Below are positions 58,625-64,000 of a stretch of DNA of 64,000 nt, one piece after another. Source of the stretch: Roseibium sp. MMSF_3412 (GTDB lineage Bacteria; Pseudomonadota; Alphaproteobacteria; Rhizobiales; Stappiaceae); contig NZ_JASHJI010000009.1 of NCBI RefSeq assembly GCF_030733265.1, positions 1-64,000 of the forward strand, in the 5' to 3' direction. The translations under genes were made by a program, and so were the position numbers. The stretch's first letter is position 1. Each line of letters opens with the position of its first letter. The notes under the pieces are model-generated. The model was not told the origin of the DNA, made no database searches, and was given only the letters and a program-made list of their open reading frames with translations.

Positions 58625-59701
58625 ATGCGCGTCGACGACTTTGATTTTGACCTTCCAAATGAACGCATCGCGTTGCGGCCCGTGAAGCCGCGTGATGCAG
58701 CGCGCATGCTTGTTGTGCGTCCTGACACGCAGCAGGTCATGTCCGACATGGGTGTCCGGGACCTGCCAATGCTCCTTCAGCCTGGCGACGCCCTGGTGTT
58801 CAATGACACCAGGGTCATTCCCGCCCAACTTGAAGGCCGGCGCGTGAGGGGCGAGATCTCGGCTGGCGTCAGCGTGACGCTGCATATGCGTTCTGCACCC
58901 GATCAATGGCGTGCCTTTGCACGCCCGGCAAAAAAGCTTCAGATCGGCGATCTGATCGAATTTGAGAAGACCGGGGCGAGGCTGACGGCGAGGGTCGCGG
59001 AAAAGTCGGATGCAGGCGAGGTATTGCTGTGCTTCGATGTTTCCGGACCGGATCTCGATGCTGCCGTAGCGTCGGTAGGGCACGTGCCGCTGCCACCCTA
59101 TATTGCCCAAAAACGGGCAGAGGATGCGCAGGACATAAAGGACTACCAGACGATTTTCGCCGAGAAGGACGGCGCCGTCGCTGCCCCGACGGCCGGTCTT
59201 CATTTCACACCGCACTTGCTGGACACGCTTTCCGAACGGGGAATTGAGCAACACATCGTCACGTTGCATGTCGGTGCCGGAACCTTCCTGCCGGTAAAGG
59301 CCGACGACACGGACGATCACAAGATGCATGCGGAGTGGGGCGAAGTGTCTGACACGACTGCAGGGGCGCTCAGGGACGTGAAAGCGCGCGGCAACAAGGT
59401 CGTGAGTGTTGGCACAACATCCTTGAGGATCCTTGAAAGCGCAGCACAGGCTGACGGGACACTTCAGCCCTTTGCGGGAGAGACTTCGATCTTCATTACA
59501 CCCGGTTACAGGTTCAGGGCCATCGACGCGCTGATGACCAATTTCCACCTGCCGCGTTCGACACTGTTCATGCTGGTGTCGGCCTTGTCGGGGCTTGAGA
59601 CGATGCGGGCCGCCTATGCACATGCGATAGAAATGGAATACAGGTTTTACAGCTACGGCGATGCGTCACTCCTGTTTCCCGCAACATCGGAGCAAGGCTG
59701 A
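58625..59701 (+). CDS. queA: S-adenosylmethionine:tRNA ribosyltransferase-isomerase
   Basis: Enzyme of 358 residues that forms epoxyqueuosine on tRNA from the preQ1 nucleoside. The N-terminus [29 protein letters not shown] and the segments [25 protein letters not shown] and [17 protein letters not shown] are family landmarks. ATG 58625 is used in place of TTG 58616. tgt follows five bases after its stop, and the two act in succession in queuosine synthesis, tgt first. Confidence 0.96.
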   Translation: MRVDDFDFDLPNERIALRPVKPRDAARMLVVRPDTQQVMSDMGVRDLPMLLQPGDALVFNDTRVIPAQLEGRRVRGEISAGVSVTLHMRSAPDQWRAFARPAKKLQIGDLIEFEKTGARLTARVAEKSDAGEVLLCFDVSGPDLDAAVASVGHVPLPPYIAQKRAEDAQDIKDYQTIFAEKDGAVAAPTAGLHFTPHLLDTLSERGIEQHIVTLHVGAGTFLPVKADDTDDHKMHAEWGEVSDTTAGALRDVKARGNKVVSVGTTSLRILESAAQADGTLQPFAGETSIFITPGYRFRAIDALMTNFHLPRSTLFMLVSALSGLETMRAAYAHAIEMEYRFYSYGDASLLFPATSEQG

Positions 59702-59706
59702 TCACA

Positions 59707-60858
59707 ATGTCCGCGCAGAAACAGAAATTCGATTTCAGACTGCTTGCAACCGATGGCGCAGCGCGCCGCGGCGAGATCACGACCCCGCACGGGATCGTTC
59801 ACACGCCTGCCTTCATGCCGGTGGGAACACAGGGCACGGTCAAGGCGATGTATCCCGGTCAGGTCCGGGAAACCGGCGCTGACGTGGTGCTGGGGAACAC
59901 ATACCACCTGATGCTGCGCCCGACTGCCGAGCGCGTACACGCACTCGGCGGGCTGCACAAATTCATGAACTGGCCGCATACGATCCTTACCGACAGCGGC
60001 GGCTTTCAGGTCATGTCGCTTGCTCAGCTGCGCAAGCTCGACGAAAACGGCGTTCGGTTCCAAAGCCATATTGACGGCCGGAAGTATCATCTGACACCCG
60101 AACGGTCGGTCGAGATCCAGGGCCTGCTCGGGTCGGACATCCAGATGCAGCTCGACGAATGCATCCGTCTGCCGAGCCCCAGGGAAGAAGTTCAAAGGGC
60201 GATGGAATTGTCGCTGCGGTGGGCGGAACGCTCACGCAAGCAATTTGAAGAGATGAAAGGCCCTGAGAAGGGTCAGGGTCTCTATGGCATTGTCCAGGGC
60301 GGGGATCAGCCCGACCTGCGTATCCGGTCGGCGGAAGAACTTGGAAAACTGTCGTTCGAAGGGTATTCGGTCGGGGGGCTCGCAGTCGGTGAGCCTCAGG
60401 ACGTCATGCTGGCCATGCTGGACATCACAACGCCCGTCATGCCCGTGGACAAACCGCGTTATCTCATGGGCGTTGGAACACCGGATGACCTACTGGAAAG
60501 CGTCAAACGCGGGATCGATCAGTTCGATTGCGTGATGCCGACGCGCGCAGGACGTCACGGGCTGGCCTATACGAAATACGGCAAGGTCAATCTCAAGAAC
60601 GCACGGCATCAGGACGACCCGCGTCCGCTCGACCAGGAAAGCGAATGCCCGGCCGCGAATACGTACAGCCGCGCCTATCTTCATCATCTCGTCAGGGCAG
60701 GCGAGGGGCTGGCGGGCATGTTGCTGACCTGGAACAACATTGCCTACTACCAGCACCTCATGAAGGGAATGCGCGACGCGATCGAAGCAGGCAGCTTTGC
60801 CGACTTCTATGCGCAAACCAAGGAAAACTGGGCGCGCGGAGATATCGCGCCCGTTTGA
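59707..60858 (+). CDS. tgt: Queuine tRNA-ribosyltransferase with degenerate zinc site
   Basis: Enzyme of 383 residues that exchanges guanine 34 for preQ1 in tRNAs with GUN anticodons. The catalytic aspartates are D96 in [11 protein letters not shown] and D274 in FDCVMPTR, and the substrate loop GLAVGEP is present. The zinc motif C-x-C-x2-C...H of bacterial TGTs reads S312-E-C314-P-A-A317 before TYSRAYLHH, and the fourth ligand position (TEHN in Zymomonas) reads T-W-N-N. Thus only one of four usual ligands remains. The catalytic core looks intact, so it is probably active without that zinc. Confidence 0.95.
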   Translation: MSAQKQKFDFRLLATDGAARRGEITTPHGIVHTPAFMPVGTQGTVKAMYPGQVRETGADVVLGNTYHLMLRPTAERVHALGGLHKFMNWPHTILTDSGGFQVMSLAQLRKLDENGVRFQSHIDGRKYHLTPERSVEIQGLLGSDIQMQLDECIRLPSPREEVQRAMELSLRWAERSRKQFEEMKGPEKGQGLYGIVQGGDQPDLRIRSAEELGKLSFEGYSVGGLAVGEPQDVMLAMLDITTPVMPVDKPRYLMGVGTPDDLLESVKRGIDQFDCVMPTRAGRHGLAYTKYGKVNLKNARHQDDPRPLDQESECPAANTYSRAYLHHLVRAGEGLAGMLLTWNNIAYYQHLMKGMRDAIEAGSFADFYAQTKENWARGDIAPV

Positions 60859-60880
60859 TCAGCCTTGCCCGGCGAGGACG

Positions 60881-61315
60881 TCAGGCGGCAAAACCGTCGG
60901 ATTTTGTCAGGTAACAGCCTGAGATCTTCCAGGTTCCGTCTTCCTGTTGTTCAAAGCTGTAAAGCGCGAGCCAGTTCTTGCCCTTCGGACCGACGACATA
61001 GACCTCTTGCGTTGGGCCGAGTTTGGTCATCTTGGTCTGGCCGAACGTAACACTTTGTGGTCTGTAGACCGGCTGGTAACCCTGCTTGACCATCTTCATG
61101 AAGATTTCCGGGTTCTGAAATCTTTTCTGGAGAGAGTTTGTAGCAAACGAAAAAGCCGCCTGTGCATTCCCGGCTGCAAATGCGCTCATCTGATCCTTGA
61201 TAATCCCCTGGAAAGCCGTCGTGTCGAGAGTGTCCTGCGCCGCTGCAGATCCTGCCATCAGGAACCCGGCAATGCTCAATCCGGCCAGGGACGTCAGGAA
61301 TTTGGAATTCGCCAT
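60881..61315 (-). CDS. Exported DUF4864-like protein
   Basis: Protein of 144 residues with a signal peptide (about residues 1-24, ending GSAAAQ). The mature part (IIKDQMSAFAAGNAQAAFSFATNSLQKRFQNPEIFMKMVKQGYQPVYRPQSV-type pattern) matches the DUF4864 family, which adopts an NTF2-like fold. The end contains WKISGCYLTKSDG with one cysteine. Function unknown. ATG 61315 is chosen over an upstream start at 61369. Convergent with tgt. Confidence 0.78.
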   Translation of the reverse strand: MANSKFLTSLAGLSIAGFLMAGSAAAQDTLDTTAFQGIIKDQMSAFAAGNAQAAFSFATNSLQKRFQNPEIFMKMVKQGYQPVYRPQSVTFGQTKMTKLGPTQEVYVVGPKGKNWLALYSFEQQEDGTWKISGCYLTKSDGFAA

Positions 61316-61727
61316 GGTCGATGCCTCCTTCTCTGGAACATGACCAAGTATACGGCGCAATTCGCCCACCGGATCGAGTGACCGACAAGCTGTCCACGGC
61401 GAAACGGCAAAAAAAGCAGAAGCATTCGGTTCGTGACAACTGAATTATTCTGTTTTCTTTGGGAGTTCAAAGCGCTGTCGGTGAGGACAAGACCAATGGA
61501 ATCAACGGTCAACGTTTTGTAGACGAAATCAGTTTTGAGAATAGGCGGATTTCATGCCCGGAACAGACTGTTCTTCATTGTTTCTCAGGGTGACAAAATC
61601 TCCCGGCGCCTCCCACAAAAAGGGATTGTAAATAATACGAACTGGATAGGACTCGAGAACAAAAAAACAGCCGGCTCGCCAAGCGAACCGGCTGTTCTGT
61701 TTTCAACTGTGCCAGGAATCGCCCGGT
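61316..61727. other. Intergenic region between DUF4864-like gene and galU
   Basis: This 412-base region must hold the promoter of the DUF4864-like gene at its left end and contains the galU terminator at its right end. It is AT-richer than the genes. I see no open frame with coding character and no confident promoter or small RNA; a small RNA cannot be excluded. Confidence 0.4.
61659..61699 (-). terminator. Rho-independent terminator of galU
   Basis: Arms 61667-61678 and 61684-61695 (ACAGCCGG/CCGGCTGT, one mismatch further in) around a 5-base loop. On the minus strand the hairpin is followed by TTTTTTGTTC, giving a textbook terminator 32 bases after the galU stop; the plus strand has TCTGTTTTC and may also terminate. 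Confidence 0.85.
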
Positions 61728-62627
61728 CTATTCGGCTGCGACCTGACGCTGACCCTCGACGATGTCTCTCATGAACGGCAGCAGATCATCGGCGAGTTTC
61801 GGATCATCCATTCCAAAGGCAATATTTGCACTCAGGAAGCCGTATTTGCTGCCGCAATCATAGCTGCGTCCTTCGAATTTGAGCGACGCGAATTTCTGCT
61901 TCGACATGAGGGAAATCATGCTGTCGGTCAGCTGAATCTCGCCTCCGGCACCCTTGCCCTGCTCGGAAAGCAGATCGAAAATCTCCGGCTGAAGGATATA
62001 GCGGCCCGTTATCATCAGATTCGATGGTGCTGTGCCCGGTGCGGGTTTTTCCACCATATTCGAGATTTCGCTCGAAGCAGCATTGATCCGCTCGGCGAGT
62101 TCCACAATGCCGTACTGATGCGTCTGATCTTCCGGGATCTCTTCAACGGCGATGATGTTTCCGCCCGTCTGGTCATAAAGGTCCACCATTTGCCGCAGGC
62201 AGCTGACCTTTGACTTGATGATCACATCTGGCAGCAGGATCGCGAACGGCTCGTCGCCAATGATGTCGCGCGCGCACCAGATCGCGTGTCCGAGACCAAG
62301 CGGTGCCTGCTGGCGGGTAAAGCTGGTTGATCCCGGTTGCGGCCTGTGTTTTTCGAGCAACTCCAAAGCTTCGGTTTTCTTCCGCGCCTTCAGAGTGTCC
62401 TCGAGTTCGTAAGCCATATCGAAATGATCTTCGATGACGTGCTTGTTGCGGCCGGTCACAAAGGCAATGTGCTCGATCCCGGCAGCGCGCGCTTCATCGA
62501 CCACATATTGAATGATCGGCCGATCTACGATCGTCAGCATCTCCTTTGGAACCGCCTTGGTGGCCGGCAAGAACCTCGTGCCGAGACCGGCAACCGGAAG
62601 CACTGCTTTGCGAATGGGTTTGTTCAT
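61728..62627 (-). CDS. galU: UTP-glucose-1-phosphate uridylyltransferase
   Basis: Enzyme of 299 residues making UDP-glucose. The nucleotide-binding GLGTRFLPATKAVPKEML and substrate segments VEKPAPGTAPSNLMITGRYIL and FEGRSYDCGSKYGFL are conserved. Start ATG 62627. It is divergent from kdsA across a 378-base AT-rich gap and followed by a strong terminator. Length matches the bacterial family. Confidence 0.96.
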   Translation of the reverse strand: MNKPIRKAVLPVAGLGTRFLPATKAVPKEMLTIVDRPIIQYVVDEARAAGIEHIAFVTGRNKHVIEDHFDMAYELEDTLKARKKTEALELLEKHRPQPGSTSFTRQQAPLGLGHAIWCARDIIGDEPFAILLPDVIIKSKVSCLRQMVDLYDQTGGNIIAVEEIPEDQTHQYGIVELAERINAASSEISNMVEKPAPGTAPSNLMITGRYILQPEIFDLLSEQGKGAGGEIQLTDSMISLMSKQKFASLKFEGRSYDCGSKYGFLSANIAFGMDDPKLADDLLPFMRDIVEGQRQVAAE

Positions 62628-63005
62628 GTGGCGTTCTCACTCTTACTGACAGACGACTGTATGCCAATCTGCTCACGAAAGTACAAAACAGACAATAAAC
62701 TCAGGGTTCTGAGCGGGTATATGTTGGATGATAGCGTCTAACAATTTCATCGCGGTTAAGTTTCAGGACCAGCTCAAAATTAAAAAATGTCTATGGTTTC
62801 ATTGAAATACACATACAGGACAATTGCGACATAAATATATTAGGCAACACAGCCTTTTCAATCGATTTAATAGCACAAAAGAAGTGCACAAGACGGAAGG
62901 TTGCAGCTTTTTCAAAAGAGCGCTATGGAACACCCGAATTGGGCAGACGCCTGTTTTCGATGAAAGCAGGTACGCATGGCGCACCCCTTTACAGCAAGGT
63001 TGAGA
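62628..63005. promoter_or_regulatory. AT-rich divergent region between galU and kdsA
   Basis: The 378 bases between the divergent galU and kdsA starts are markedly AT-rich, especially 62770-62880, and must hold both promoters. I found no -35/-10 pair good enough to name and no reliable open frame. An in-frame kdsA ATG at 62976 lies inside this stretch. Confidence 0.5.
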
Positions 63006-63842
63006 ATGACTGAGGCGAACCGGGAAGTTCAGGTCGGAAACGTTACGTTCAGCAACGATGCGGCTTTTGCTCTGATTGCCGGCCCATGTGCACTGGAGAG
63101 CCGCGATCACGCACTCGAATGCGCAGCGGCCATCAAGGAAATATCGGAAAACGTCGGCATAGCGACGGTCTACAAGTCGTCCTTCGACAAGGCCAATCGC
63201 ACATCGTTGTCGGGAGGACGCGGTATCGGCCTTTCCGACGCCTTGCCGATTTTTGCTGAAGTGAAGGAACGCTTCGGCCTTCCCGTTGTCACGGACGTCC
63301 ACGCGGCCGACCAGTGCGCTCCGGTCGGGAAGGTGGTCGACATTCTTCAGATCCCTGCTTTCCTGTGCCGGCAGACGGATCTTTTGGTGGCGGCGGCGCA
63401 AACAGGCAAGACTGTCAACGTGAAGAAGGGCCAGTTCCTCGCCCCCTGGGACATGAAGAATGTGCTGGCCAAGGTGACGGGGTCAGGCAATCCGAACGTG
63501 TTGCTGACGGAAAGAGGCGCCAGCTTCGGTTACAACACGCTTGTGAGCGACATGCGTGCACTGCCCATCATGGCTCAAACGGGAGCGCCTGTTGTCTTTG
63601 ACGCCACCCATTCCGTTCAGCAACCTGGCGGACAGGGCGCCTCGACCGGCGGCGACAGGACAATGGTTCCGGTTTTGGCGCGCTCTGCGGTGGCTGCCGG
63701 TGTTGCGGGCCTGTTCATCGAAACACACCCTGACCCGGACAAGGCGCCCTCGGACGGACCCAACATGGTGCCGCTTAAGGACCTTGAAGCCTTGCTTCGC
63801 CAGCTCAAGGCCATTGATGCCGTAATCAAAACCAGTGCTTAG
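63006..63842 (+). CDS. kdsA: 3-deoxy-8-phosphooctulonate synthase
   Basis: Enzyme of 278 residues that condenses arabinose-5-phosphate with phosphoenolpyruvate for lipopolysaccharide inner core. Conserved parts are [69 protein letters not shown] and [17 protein letters not shown] 63006 (AAGG upstream) gives the usual length; ATG 62976 would add ten residues. The enolase gene follows 139 bases downstream, the usual order in rhizobia. Confidence 0.96.
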   Translation: MTEANREVQVGNVTFSNDAAFALIAGPCALESRDHALECAAAIKEISENVGIATVYKSSFDKANRTSLSGGRGIGLSDALPIFAEVKERFGLPVVTDVHAADQCAPVGKVVDILQIPAFLCRQTDLLVAAAQTGKTVNVKKGQFLAPWDMKNVLAKVTGSGNPNVLLTERGASFGYNTLVSDMRALPIMAQTGAPVVFDATHSVQQPGGQGASTGGDRTMVPVLARSAVAAGVAGLFIETHPDPDKAPSDGPNMVPLKDLEALLRQLKAIDAVIKTSA

Positions 63843-63855
63843 GAACAGGAAATAG

Positions 63856-63896
63856 CACGCCGGGCCAAGGCGTGAATTACTGGAGCGCAGCTCCAG
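63856..63896 (+). other. Two small hairpins between kdsA and eno
   Basis: CACGCC/GGCGTG (63856-63861 with 63869-63874) and CTGGAG/CTCCAG (63880-63885 with 63891-63896) form back-to-back stem-loops in the 139-base gap. Neither is followed by a U-run. They may protect the kdsA mRNA end or belong to a leader of eno. Confidence 0.4.
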
Positions 63897-63981
63897 ACCA
63901 TCAGCCGAATTCGAGGCCAGAAACGCGCCGGTACTTCATCGGCACATGCCAGCAAATGTCCATGCGACAAGGAGTTAGTCC

Positions 63982-64000
63982 ATGACCGCCATTATCGATA
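63982..64000 (+). CDS. eno: Enolase, N-terminal fragment (cut by window edge)
   Basis: The last 19 bases encode Met-Thr-Ala-Ile-Ile-Asp after AAGGAG, the usual N-terminus of alphaproteobacterial enolase. The gene order kdsA-eno supports this. Only six codons are visible, so the call rests on position and these residues. Confidence 0.7.

Overview
The window looks like the chromosome of an alphaproteobacterium of the order Hyphomicrobiales (Rhizobiales), possibly a marine Stappiaceae (Roseibium/Labrenzia-like) strain. This is inferred from the GC-rich coding sequence, the gene orders gyrA-coaD-two cyclophilins-queA-tgt and galU/kdsA-eno, the Ppx/GppA-rlmE pair, and the large number of solute-binding-protein ABC transporters. 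I see no prophage, insertion sequence, CRISPR array or rRNA operon. One tRNA gene (tRNA-Gln, anticodon CTG) is present.

Left part, accessory and catabolic. 0.1-7.9 kb is the accessory end of a PQQ-dependent (xoxF/exaF-type) alcohol oxidation locus: a methanol-type cytochrome c, a XoxJ-like periplasmic protein, a Cys-Trp motif protein, a branched-chain-type binding protein and a beta-propeller, followed by a translationally coupled NitT/TauT-type importer and a small exported protein. 8.1-9.1 kb is an AraC regulator. 9.2-18.8 kb is an oligopeptide-type ABC operon divergent from an M20 peptidase and an MmgE/PrpD protein, with a LysR regulator. 19.0-28.2 kb holds a metallo-beta-lactamase-fold hydrolase, an unknown protein, a cysteine hydrolase, a PotABCD-like importer, a divergent 2-oxoglutarate/Fe(II) oxygenase and a class-I-like PPK2.

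28.2-40.8 kb is the most interesting segment. It contains a glycine-betaine-type ABC importer with a double-length permease, two FAD/GcvT oxidoreductases of the dimethylglycine-dehydrogenase/sarcosine type, two choline-kinase-like phosphotransferases, an inositol-monophosphatase-like enzyme and a DeoR regulator. A 15-bp element (CAACA-N5-CAACA) occurs upstream of the transporter operon and twice between the second oxidoreductase and deoR, which ties the two operons together as one probable regulon. The gene content suggests that an imported N-methylated compound is phosphorylated, N-demethylated with transfer of one-carbon units to tetrahydrofolate, and dephosphorylated. The substrate is unknown, and I propose this as the candidate undescribed system.

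40.9-41.9 kb is a lower-GC stretch with an orphan gene beside the tRNA-Gln gene. From 42.2 kb on the window is core chromosome: Ppx/GppA with a long basic N-terminal extension, rlmE, a YunG-like gene, guaB, an RsmB-type methyltransferase, a TPR protein, guaA, a Cys-rich protein, a DksA-type zinc-finger protein, marC, gyrA, coaD, two cyclophilins, queA, tgt (with a degenerate zinc site), a DUF4864-like gene, galU, kdsA and the first codons of eno at the right edge.
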